Positions 55,513-62,710 of a stretch of 64,000 nucleotides of DNA are shown here, piece by piece. Source of the DNA: JBDSSS01 sp963764195. Lineage in GTDB: Bacteria > Actinomycetota > Actinomycetes > Actinomycetales > Dermatophilaceae. The translations under genes and the position numbers were made by a program. The stretch spans positions 248,001 through 312,000 of the forward strand of contig CAVXRG010000003.1 in assembly GCA_963764195.1 (NCBI GenBank), written 5' to 3'. How positions within the stretch are numbered: position 1 is the stretch's first letter; each line of letters opens with the position of its first letter. Under the pieces are notes generated by a model. The model did no database searches. It saw only the letters and a program-made list of their open reading frames with translations, and was not told the DNA's origin.

Positions 55513-55568
55513 CACCGGTCCATGGTGGCACGTGCGTCGCGAGGGACCCAGCGGCATACAGTTCAGGG

Positions 55569-57116
55569 GTGGCCCGCACCGATCGAACCCGCCGGCCGAC
55601 CACTCGCATGGCTCGGCCCTCCCTCCGCGCCAGCACCCGCAAGGCGATCATCCCGACGGGGCCGCCGACCGACGAGATCTTCGTCTGGACCGAGTCGGAC
55701 GACGTCGAGCGGCACACCGCCCAGGCCGTCATCGACCTGTCGATGCGCGCCGGTGTCGCGATGCTCTCGACCGGCGCCGCGGCCGCCGACGTCACCGCGA
55801 CGGTGCTGCTCCTCACCAAGGCGTACGGGCTGAACTCGGTCCACGTCGACGTGACCTACACCTCGATCACCGTCTCCTACCACCGCGGACCGCACGCCGA
55901 CCCGATCACGGTCATGCGGATCGTGCGCTTCCGAGTGCAGGACTTCACCCGCCTCGAGCGCCTCCGCGGGCTCATCCTCGAGCTCTCCCGCGACCCGATC
56001 GACGTCGACGAGGCCCTCGTCCGCTTCGACTCGCTGCTCCAGTCGCCGCACCCCTACCGGCGCTGGCTCGTCGTCGTCTCCGGGGGCGCGCTCGCGGCGG
56101 GGGCGGCCGGGCTCGTCGGGGGCGGGCCGTTCATCGTCCTGCTCAGCTTCGTCACCGCGACGATCGTCGGGCGGCTGCTGACCTGGCTGAGCAGCGCCGG
56201 GGTCGCCTCCTTCTTCGGGCAGTGCGTGGGGGCCGGGATCCCGACCGTCGTCGCGACGCTCGTCGTCATCGCCCAGTCGGCGGGGATCTCCTTCTTCGGT
56301 GACGTGTCGCCGTCGCTCGTCGTCGCCGCCGGGATCGTCCTGCTCCTGTCGGGGATGTCGGTCGTCGGGGCGGCCGAGGACGCGCTCGAGGGCTACTACG
56401 TCACCGCCGGGGCACGCGCCTTCGAGGTGGTCGTGCTCTCGCTCGGGATCGCGGTCGGCATCGCGGTCGTCCTCGCGATCGGTCAGCGGCTCGGCTTCCC
56501 GATCGCGATCAGCTCGACGACGCGGCTGACCAACGACGTCGTCGTCCAGGTCATCTGCGCGGCCGTCATCGCCACCGCCTTCGCCGTCTCGTCCTACGCG
56601 AGCGGCCGGGCGGTCGCCGCGGCCGGGCTCGCGGGCGGGATCGGCTGGGTCATCCTCGCCGTCGGCGAGCAGCTCGGGCTGGGCGCGATCACCTCGTCCT
56701 CCGGCGCGGCGATGGCCATCGGCTTCGGCTCCCGGCTGCTCGCCCGACGGCTCCACGTCTCCGCGCTCGCCGTGACGACGGCCGCCATCGTGCCGCTGCT
56801 GCCGGGCCGCCTCGCCTACCAGGGCATCTCGCTCATCGTCACCAACCCCGACCGCACCGGTTTCAACGACGGGCTGCCGACGCTCGCCAAGGCGTTCGGC
56901 CTCGGTCTCGGGCTCGCGGCGGGGGTGTCGCTCGGCGCCTACTTCGCCAGCCTCATCGTCGCGCGTCTCGCCGGGCAGCGGCCGGTGCCCGCCGCCGGCG
57001 CGCCGATGCCGCCGGGGTCGAGCGACCGAGCCCGCCGCTCGCTGATGCTCTCCGACACCGGCGACCTCGGTATCGCCATCCCGCGCCGGCGCCGGGGCAG
57101 CCCACCCGGCGCGTAG
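55569..57116 (+). CDS. Threonine/serine exporter family membrane protein (ThrE type)
   Basis: A 515-residue protein. The N-terminal cytosolic DUF1212 part (HTAQAVIDLSMRAGVAMLST, VHVDVTYTSITVSYHRG, LRGLILELSRDPIDVDEAL) runs to ~residue 165; about ten helices follow, ending with the ThrE_2-like half (LAYQGISLIVTNPDRTGFND). ThrE of Corynebacterium exports threonine and serine by proton antiport; the same role is likely. The start is GTG at 55569, six bases after TACAGT; that -10 overlaps an octamer (55552). An inverted octamer pair lies after the stop. Confidence 0.87.
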   Translation: MARTDRTRRPTTRMARPSLRASTRKAIIPTGPPTDEIFVWTESDDVERHTAQAVIDLSMRAGVAMLSTGAAAADVTATVLLLTKAYGLNSVHVDVTYTSITVSYHRGPHADPITVMRIVRFRVQDFTRLERLRGLILELSRDPIDVDEALVRFDSLLQSPHPYRRWLVVVSGGALAAGAAGLVGGGPFIVLLSFVTATIVGRLLTWLSSAGVASFFGQCVGAGIPTVVATLVVIAQSAGISFFGDVSPSLVVAAGIVLLLSGMSVVGAAEDALEGYYVTAGARAFEVVVLSLGIAVGIAVVLAIGQRLGFPIAISSTTRLTNDVVVQVICAAVIATAFAVSSYASGRAVAAAGLAGGIGWVILAVGEQLGLGAITSSSGAAMAIGFGSRLLARRLHVSALAVTTAAIVPLLPGRLAYQGISLIVTNPDRTGFNDGLPTLAKAFGLGLGLAAGVSLGAYFASLIVARLAGQRPVPAAGAPMPPGSSDRARRSLMLSDTGDLGIAIPRRRRGSPPGA

Positions 57117-57142
57117 CCCGCGGCCGACCGTGAGGAAGCACA

Positions 57143-57168
57143 CGGCATACGACGGTGTCCGTATGCCG
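57143..57168. repeat. Inverted pair of the GTATGCCG octamer between thrE-like and maoC-like genes
   Basis: CGGCATAC (57143-57150) and GTATGCCG (57161-57168) form a 9-bp stem with an 8-nt loop, 26 bases past the ThrE-type stop. It is the only head-to-head pair in the window and could serve as a small terminator, like inverted uptake-sequence pairs in Neisseria. Confidence 0.7.
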
Positions 57169-57225
57169 CTCGCTGGGGGAGGCTGGGAGCGTTCGTCACG
57201 CACAGGGCCGGTCAAAGGAGTGGGC

Positions 57226-57768
57226 ATGCAGTTCGGGCGCAGCTACGAGGAGTTCGAGGTCGGCGCGGTCTACAAGCACTGGCCCGGCAAGACGGTCACG
57301 GAGTACGACGACCACCTGTTCTGCCTGCTGACGATGAACCACCACCCGCTCCACCTCGATGCCCACTACGCCGAGGGGTCGACCCAGTTCGGGCGCAACG
57401 TCGTCGTCGGCAACTACGTCTACTCCTTGCTCCTGGGGATGTCGGTCGCCGACGTGTCCGGCAAGGCCATCGCCAACCTCGAGGTCGAGTCGCTGCGGCA
57501 CGTCGCCCCGACGTTCCACGGCGACACCCTCTACGGCGAGACGACCGTGCTCGACAAGCGGGAGTCGACGAGCCGGGACGACCGGGGGGTCGTCCACGTC
57601 GAGACGATCGGCTACACCCAGGACGGCACCGTGGTGTGCATCTTCCGTCGCAAGGTGATGGTTCCCAAGGACTCCTACCTCGACGCGCGCGGCGGCGACC
57701 AGCCCGGCCGCCCGGAGCCGGTCGTCGACCGCAACTGGCCCGGCCGCACGGTCGGTTCGGACGCCTGA
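57226..57768 (+). CDS. MaoC family dehydratase
   Basis: A 180-residue hot-dog-fold protein. The hydratase-2 motif is visible as TVTEYDDHLFCLLTMNHHPL followed by HLDAHYA, with the catalytic Asp and His. Members hydrate enoyl-CoA with R stereochemistry; some hydrate mesaconyl-CoA, which would fit the malyl-CoA-type lyases at 45-47 kb, but this is only a possibility. The ATG at 57226 has AAAGGAG five bases upstream. The frame is open further upstream but includes the octamer hairpin and is not coding. Confidence 0.87.
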   Translation: MQFGRSYEEFEVGAVYKHWPGKTVTEYDDHLFCLLTMNHHPLHLDAHYAEGSTQFGRNVVVGNYVYSLLLGMSVADVSGKAIANLEVESLRHVAPTFHGDTLYGETTVLDKRESTSRDDRGVVHVETIGYTQDGTVVCIFRRKVMVPKDSYLDARGGDQPGRPEPVVDRNWPGRTVGSDA

Positions 57769-57800
57769 GCCCACCCCGCGTCGAGAACCGCTGGGTCATG

Positions 57801-57835
57801 GGAGATCTCCCGGCACCAGGTGCCTGGGGATCTCC
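57801..57835 (+). terminator. Imperfect hairpin after the MaoC gene
   Basis: Outer 10-bp stem (57801-57810 with 57826-57835; one G-U) and inner GGCACC/GGTGCC step, separated by one mismatch; 32 bases past the stop. Confidence 0.55.
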
Positions 57836-57899
57836 GCTGTCTGGTGAGACCCCGCACGTCGGCGGGCGGTGGGCACGGGCGCGGCCGTAGGCTGGGCCG

Positions 57900-58769
57900 G
57901 TGAAGCCATCCGGGTCGCCGGTCATCGACCTGCACACGCACTCCTCCTACTCCGACGGCACCCAGGCCCCGGCCGACCTCGTCGCCGCGGCGCACACAGC
58001 CGGGGTCGACGTGCTCGGCCTCACCGACCACGACACGGTCGCCGGTTGGGACGAGGCGGCCGCCGCGGCCACGACTCTCGGGATGACGCTGGTGCGGGGG
58101 ATCGAGGTGTCGACGACGCACCGCGAGGCGTCCATCCACCTGCTCGGCTACCTCACCGACCCGACGGAGCCGGCGCTCGCGGCCGAGCTCGCCCGGGCCC
58201 GGCACGCACGCGACACCCGTCTCGTCGGGATGGTCGAGCTGATGGAGGCGGACGGCATACCGATCAGCTACGCGGAGGTCGTCGCACAGGTCGCGCCCGG
58301 GGCGACGGCCGGGCGGCCCCACATCGCCGACGCGCTCATCGCCAACGGCACCATCGACCACCGCGACGAGGCCTTCGCCGAGTGGCTCACCGACGACTCG
58401 CCCTACTACGTCGCGCACTACGCGCCGGACCCGCTGCGAGCGGTCGAGCTCGTCCGAGCGGCCGGCGGGGTCCCCGTGCTCGCCCACCCCTTCACCCGCA
58501 CTCGTGGCCCGGGCGTCACGGACGAGCTCGTCGAGCGGCTCCACGCGGCCGGGCTCGCTGGCCTCGAGGCCTACCACCGCGACCACGGACCCGAGGAGGT
58601 CGCGAGGTGCGAGCGCCTCGCCGCGCGGCACGGGTTGCTGCTCACGGGGTCGAGCGACTACCACGGCACCGGCAAGCAGAACCAGCTTGCCGAGAACACG
58701 ACGACGCCGGAGGTCCTCGCGGCGATCGAGGCGCTCGCGAGCGGCGCCACCCCGGTCGTGCGGCCCTGA
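57900..58769 (+). CDS. PHP domain phosphoesterase
   Basis: A 289-residue protein with the four PHP motifs: DLHTHSSYSDGTQ, GLTDHDTVAGWDEA, GIEVST and, at the end, GSSDYHGTGKQ, plus VPVLAHPFTR. Actinomycete members of this group are related to RNase AM/nucleotide 3',5'-bisphosphatases; the exact substrate is uncertain. The start is GTG at 57900, six bases after TAGGCT. One octamer (58253) again uses a rare ATA codon in Gly-Ile-Pro. A long inverted repeat lies behind the stop. Confidence 0.87.
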   Translation: MKPSGSPVIDLHTHSSYSDGTQAPADLVAAAHTAGVDVLGLTDHDTVAGWDEAAAAATTLGMTLVRGIEVSTTHREASIHLLGYLTDPTEPALAAELARARHARDTRLVGMVELMEADGIPISYAEVVAQVAPGATAGRPHIADALIANGTIDHRDEAFAEWLTDDSPYYVAHYAPDPLRAVELVRAAGGVPVLAHPFTRTRGPGVTDELVERLHAAGLAGLEAYHRDHGPEEVARCERLAARHGLLLTGSSDYHGTGKQNQLAENTTTPEVLAAIEALASGATPVVRP

Positions 58770-58785
58770 CCGCGCCCCCTCCCCG

Positions 58786-58857
58786 GTCGAGTGGGCACTT
58801 TCCCCCGGGGGCGGGCTCCGTCGACGAGGGTGGGGAGGGCGAAAGTGCCCACTCGAC
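58786..58857. repeat. Intergenic inverted repeat, core GTCGAGTGGGCACTTTC
   Basis: Perfect 17-bp arms (58786-58802 and 58841-58857) around 38 bases that are G/C-rich and can fold further. It lies between the PHP gene and the RecB-type gene, 10 bases before the TAGGGT promoter box of the latter. No second copy is seen in the window. Confidence 0.8.
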
Positions 58858-58878
58858 GGGAGGTCCTAGGGTGGTCGG

Positions 58879-59793
58879 GTGACGAGCGGACCCGGGGGCA
58901 CGGCCCAGCAGCCGACCTTCGAGGGGATGCCGACCCCGCTCTACACCGCATCGCCGTCGAAGCTGCTCGCGTGGCTCGACTGCCCGCGGCGCTACCGGAT
59001 GCAGTACCTCGACCGGCCGCGCCCGCCGGCCCGGGGGCCTCGCGCCCACACCTCCGTCGGCATCGCCACCCACAACGTGCTGCGTGACTTCTGGGACCTG
59101 CCCCACGAGCGTCGGACACCGGCCGGCGTCGCGCAGCTGGTCCGCTCCGCGTGGATCGACGCCGGCTTCCGCGACTCCGACCAGTCCGCCGCGTGGCGGA
59201 TCCGGGTCCGTGACGCCGTCGTGTCCTACCTGCGCGGGATCGACCGTGACGCCCAGCCACTCGGGCTCGAGCGCAACGTCTCGCTCAAGACGGGAACGGT
59301 CGCGGTGACCGGCCGGATCGACCGCCTCGACGACCGGGACGGCGACCTCGTCGTCGTCGACTACAAGACGGGGCGCCAGGTCCCGAGCGAGACCGACGCC
59401 CGGACCTCGCTGGCGATGGCGCTGTATGCCGTCGCCGCCGGTCGGATGTTTCGCCGGCGCTGCGCCACGGTCGAGCTGCACCACGTGCCCTCCGGAACCG
59501 TCGCGGCCCACGAGCACACCCCGGAGTCGCTCGACCGCAAGGTGGCCGAGGCGGAGTCGATCGCCTCCGACCTGCGCCGGGCGGATGCGGACTTCGGGTC
59601 GGTCGGGGCCAGCTCGACGCTCTTCCCGCCGCGCCCGTCGGCCGTCTGCCCGTGGTGCGACTTCCGGGCCCACTGCCCCGAGGGCCAGGCGATGGGGCCG
59701 GAGAAGTCCGACTGGGCCGGGCTCGACGCGAGCGGCTATGACGCGCGCGACGCCGCGCCCGCACCAGCCGGGTCGACCGGCCATGCGACCTGA
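58879..59793 (+). CDS. RecB-type / Cas4-like PD-(D/E)XK nuclease with probable Fe-S cysteines
   Basis: A 304-residue protein. It starts with YTASPSKLLAWLDCPRRYRM; the nuclease core has GRIDRLDDRDGDLVVVDYKT with the D...DxK metal and catalytic residues. Cysteines at the first motif and in VCPWCDFRAHCPEG (three Cys) form the four-Cys pattern of Fe-S-containing RecB/Cas4/AddB nucleases. No Cas genes or repeats are near, so Cas4 in CRISPR is unlikely; a stand-alone DNA repair exonuclease is more probable. The start is GTG at 58879, six bases after TAGGGT. Confidence 0.86.
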   Translation: MTSGPGGTAQQPTFEGMPTPLYTASPSKLLAWLDCPRRYRMQYLDRPRPPARGPRAHTSVGIATHNVLRDFWDLPHERRTPAGVAQLVRSAWIDAGFRDSDQSAAWRIRVRDAVVSYLRGIDRDAQPLGLERNVSLKTGTVAVTGRIDRLDDRDGDLVVVDYKTGRQVPSETDARTSLAMALYAVAAGRMFRRRCATVELHHVPSGTVAAHEHTPESLDRKVAEAESIASDLRRADADFGSVGASSTLFPPRPSAVCPWCDFRAHCPEGQAMGPEKSDWAGLDASGYDARDAAPAPAGSTGHAT

Positions 59794-59805
59794 CAGACTG
59801 GCGAC

Positions 59806-60600
59806 ATGGCGAGCCGCACCCCCAAGAGCGACCCGAAGACCCCTCCGACGACCATCGCGCTCGCGAACCAGAAGGGCGGGGTCGCCAAGACGACGTCCGT
59901 GGCGAGCCTCGGCGCCGCCCTCGCGGAGCTGGGCAAGCGCGTGCTCCTCGTCGACCTCGACCCGCAGGCCTGCCTGACCTTCTCGCTCGGCGTCGACCCC
60001 GACACCGTCGAGGGGTCCATTCACGACGTGCTCACCGCCGGCGCGGGCCTCGCCGAGGTCGTCGTCTCCTGCGACGACGGCGTCGACCTCGTTCCCTCGA
60101 CGATCGACCTCGCCGGCGCCGAGGCCATGCTGCTCTCCCGTCCGGGCCGCGAGTACGTGCTGCGGACAGCGCTCGAGGAGGGGGCCGCGGACTACGACGT
60201 CGTCATCCTCGACTGCGCCCCCAGCCTCGGCGTCCTCACGCTCGGGGCCCTGACCGCGGCGCACGGCCTCGTCATCCCGATGCCGTGCGAGATGCTCAGC
60301 CACCGCGGGGTCGGTCAGCTGCTCGACACCGTCGCCGACGTGAAGAAGATCCTCAACCGCGACCTCGAGGTCTGGGGCATCCTGCCGACGCTCTTCGACG
60401 GCCGGAGCAACCACGCCCGGGAGGTGCTCGCCGACGTGGGGGAGCGCTACGACCTGCCCGTGCTCGAGCCCGCGATCCCCAAGACGGTCCGGTTCGCAGA
60501 GGCCCCGGCCGTCGGCCGGTCCATCCTGGCGACCGCACGGACGTCCAAGGGCGCGCAGGCCTATCGCGACGTCGCGGCGAGCCTGCTCCCGCGGCTCTGA
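59806..60600 (+). CDS. ParA family ATPase, without ParB partner
   Basis: A 264-residue protein with deviant Walker A ANQKGGVAKTTSVASLG, Walker A' LVDLDPQACLTFSLG and Walker B VILDCAPSLGVLTLGAL. It is related to chromosome/plasmid partition ATPases, but no parB or parS-like repeat lies nearby, so an orphan positioning ATPase is likely, as found in other actinomycetes. The ATG lies 12 bases after the RecB-type gene, and CAGACT six bases upstream could be a weak -10. It is followed by a ~140-base region with an ECF-like promoter. Confidence 0.88.
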   Translation: MASRTPKSDPKTPPTTIALANQKGGVAKTTSVASLGAALAELGKRVLLVDLDPQACLTFSLGVDPDTVEGSIHDVLTAGAGLAEVVVSCDDGVDLVPSTIDLAGAEAMLLSRPGREYVLRTALEEGAADYDVVILDCAPSLGVLTLGALTAAHGLVIPMPCEMLSHRGVGQLLDTVADVKKILNRDLEVWGILPTLFDGRSNHAREVLADVGERYDLPVLEPAIPKTVRFAEAPAVGRSILATARTSKGAQAYRDVAASLLPRL

Positions 60601-60675
60601 TCCCGCTCGTCAGCGAACGGGGCGTTTCCGTGAGCCCGCGGGGAGGCTGGGAGCTCGCTGGGGATGCCGCTCCGC

Positions 60676-60702
60676 GGGAATGAATCGGCGCCGGTCCGCG
60701 TA
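60676..60702 (+). promoter_or_regulatory. ECF-sigma-like promoter upstream of the alcohol dehydrogenase gene
   Basis: GGGAAT (60676-60681), 17-base spacer, CGTA (60699-60702). Same spacing as the sigE promoter at 34407-34433, with one base changed in each half. The gene start is 43 bases downstream, which fits. Confidence 0.45.
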
Positions 60703-60744
60703 GGAACGTGGAGTGACCCGTCGCCCCAACCCACGAGGAGAACC

Positions 60745-61794
60745 GTGATCAGCACCACCGCCATCGTCACCCCCAGCGCCGGAGCGAAGTTCGAGACCCG
60801 CACCGTCGAGCACCGTGACCTGCGGGACGACGACGTCCTCATCGACGTGAAGTTCGCCGGCATCTGCCACAGCGACATCCACCAGGTCCGCGAGGAGTGG
60901 GGCAGCGCCATCTTCCCGATGGTCCCCGGCCACGAGATCGCCGGCGTCGTGTCGGCGGTCGGGTCGGCCGTGACCAAGCACAAGGTCGGCGACCGCGTCG
61001 GTGTCGGCTGCATGGTCGACTCGTGCGGCGAGTGCGAGTTCTGCAAGGACGGCGAGGAGCAGTTCTGTGCACAGGGCGCCGTCATGACCTACAACGGCAC
61101 GGGCTACGACGGCGAGCCGACCAAGGGCGGCTACGCCCAGAACGTCGTCGTCTCCGAGCGCTTCGCCGTCGCGATCCCCGATGGCATCGACCTCGACGTC
61201 GCCGCCCCGCTGCTCTGCGCCGGCATCACCACGTGGAGCCCGCTCAAGCGCTGGGGTGCCGGGCCCGGCCGCACGGTCGCCGTCATCGGCCTCGGCGGGC
61301 TCGGCCACATGGCCGTCAAGATCGCCGCTGCCATGGGCGCGGAGGTCAGCGTGCTCAGCCGCACCGACGCGAAGAAGGACGACGCCGAGTCGCTCGGCGC
61401 GACCCACTTCCACGCCACGGGCGAGGACGGCGTCCTGAAGTCCCTGCGCAGCAGCTTCGACATCATCATCAACACCGTGAGCGCCGACCTGCCGATGCAG
61501 GACTACGTGGGTCTGCTCAAGCCCCTCGGTGTCATGGCCAACGTCGGGCTGCCCTCGGGCAACTACGACTTCGCCCCCGGCGCCCTCATCGGGCGCAGCC
61601 GCGTCGTCGCCGGCTCGAACATCGGTGGCATCCCGGCCACGGCCGAGATGCTCGCGTTCTGTGCCGAGCACGGCATCGGTGCGACGGTCGAGACGATCAG
61701 CGCCGACGAGGTCGACGCCGCCTACGACCGCGTCGTCGACGGCGACGTCCGCTACCGCTTCGTCATCGACACCGCCACCATCGGCGCCGCCTGA
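60745..61794 (+). CDS. Zinc-dependent NAD(P) alcohol dehydrogenase (CAD/YahK type)
   Basis: A 349-residue medium-chain dehydrogenase. The catalytic zinc site is GICHSDIHQVREEWG and PGHEIAGVV; structural zinc Cys lie in CGECEFCKDGEEQFC; cofactor motif is GLGGLGHMAVKIAAAMG. The HSD pattern and the YNGTGYDGEPTKGGYAQ stretch mark the cinnamyl-alcohol-dehydrogenase-like group, which reduces many aldehydes with NADPH. The start is GTG at 60745 with GAGGAG seven bases upstream. A 15-bp hairpin follows. An aldehyde-detoxifying stress role is suggested by the ECF-like promoter. Confidence 0.9.
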   Translation: MISTTAIVTPSAGAKFETRTVEHRDLRDDDVLIDVKFAGICHSDIHQVREEWGSAIFPMVPGHEIAGVVSAVGSAVTKHKVGDRVGVGCMVDSCGECEFCKDGEEQFCAQGAVMTYNGTGYDGEPTKGGYAQNVVVSERFAVAIPDGIDLDVAAPLLCAGITTWSPLKRWGAGPGRTVAVIGLGGLGHMAVKIAAAMGAEVSVLSRTDAKKDDAESLGATHFHATGEDGVLKSLRSSFDIIINTVSADLPMQDYVGLLKPLGVMANVGLPSGNYDFAPGALIGRSRVVAGSNIGGIPATAEMLAFCAEHGIGATVETISADEVDAAYDRVVDGDVRYRFVIDTATIGAA

Positions 61795-61850
61795 GCAACG
61801 GCTGGCACGGCTGGCACGGCTCCGGCCGGCCACCGGCAGCGGTGACACGA

Positions 61851-61882
61851 GCGCCGACCGACGCGACCGCGTCGGTCGGCGC
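61851..61882 (+). terminator. Hairpin after the alcohol dehydrogenase gene
   Basis: 15-bp arms (61851-61865 with 61868-61882) with a two-base centre. GCGCCGACCGAC of the left arm occurs again at 61943 before the next gene. An octamer (61906) lies between. Confidence 0.7.
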
Positions 61883-61972
61883 CCGTAGGTCCGGGACGGG
61901 CTGGACGGCATACGCCTTCGGTGACCGTCGTGGACGGAGCGGGCGCCGACCGACCCGCGGCCCTACAGTTGA

Positions 61973-62704
61973 ATGGTGCACTGGGACGACTACGACGCTG
62001 CGCTCTTCGATCTCGACGGGGTGCTGACCCCCACCGCTGAGGTCCACATGCGCGCCTGGGAGCAGATGTTCAACGACTTCCTCGACGCGAAGGGGGTGCT
62101 GCCGCGTTACACCGCGGACGACTACTTCGCCCACGTGGACGGCAAGCCCCGCTTCGACGGGGTGCGAACCTTCCTGGCGTCCCGCGACCTCACCCTGCCC
62201 GAGGGGAGCCCGGACGACGGTCCCGACGAGCAGACCGTCGGCGGCCTCGGCAACCGGAAGAACGCCACCTTCTCGGCGATCCTCGCCGACGAGGGGGTCG
62301 CGCCCTACCCCGCCTCGGTCGCCCTGCTCGACCACCTCGAGGTTCGCGGCACCGCCGTCGCCGTCGTGTCCTCCTCCCGCAACGCCCCAGCGGTGCTCCG
62401 GGCCGCCGGCCTCGCGCACCGCTTCGAGGTCGTCGTCGACGGCGAGGTGGCGGCGCGCGACGGCCTCGCGGGCAAGCCCTCCCCGGAAACCTACCTGCGG
62501 GCCGCCGAGATCCTCGGGGTCCCGGCCGAGCGCGCCGTCGTCTTCGAGGACGCCCTCTCCGGCGTGGCCTCGGGCCGGGCGGGACGATTCGGGCTGGTCG
62601 TGGGGGTCGACCGGGGAGCGGGCGCCCGGGCCCTGCTCGACGGGGGAGCCGACGTCGTCGTCACCGAGCTCGATGAGCTCATCCCCGCCGACGAGGACGG
62701 CTGA
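61973..62704 (+). CDS. HAD-family beta-phosphoglucomutase-like hydrolase
   Basis: A ~243-residue protein. HAD motifs: LFDLDGVLTPTAEVHMRAWE (motif I with two Asp), VVSSSRNAP (motif II), GLAGKPSPETYLRAAEILGV (motif III with Lys) and VFEDALSGVASGRAG (motif IV). DGV-T-TA--H-RAW is the beta-PGM signature and it converts beta-glucose 1-phosphate to glucose 6-phosphate. Next to a GH65 phosphorylase this makes a maltose or trehalose phosphorolysis pair, as Rv3400-Rv3401. ATG at 61973, but TACAGT lies six bases before the GTG at 61976, which is the likely true start. Confidence 0.9.
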   Translation: MVHWDDYDAALFDLDGVLTPTAEVHMRAWEQMFNDFLDAKGVLPRYTADDYFAHVDGKPRFDGVRTFLASRDLTLPEGSPDDGPDEQTVGGLGNRKNATFSAILADEGVAPYPASVALLDHLEVRGTAVAVVSSSRNAPAVLRAAGLAHRFEVVVDGEVAARDGLAGKPSPETYLRAAEILGVPAERAVVFEDALSGVASGRAGRFGLVVGVDRGAGARALLDGGADVVVTELDELIPADEDG

Positions 62705-62710
62705 CCCCCG

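Noticed and set aside
58879..59793. Cas4 and thus a CRISPR system
   Set aside because: No repeats, no cas genes; the RecB-type family is common in actinomycetes outside CRISPR.
61801..61820. Direct repeat CTGGCACGG
   Set aside because: Two short copies only, next to a terminator; no further structure.
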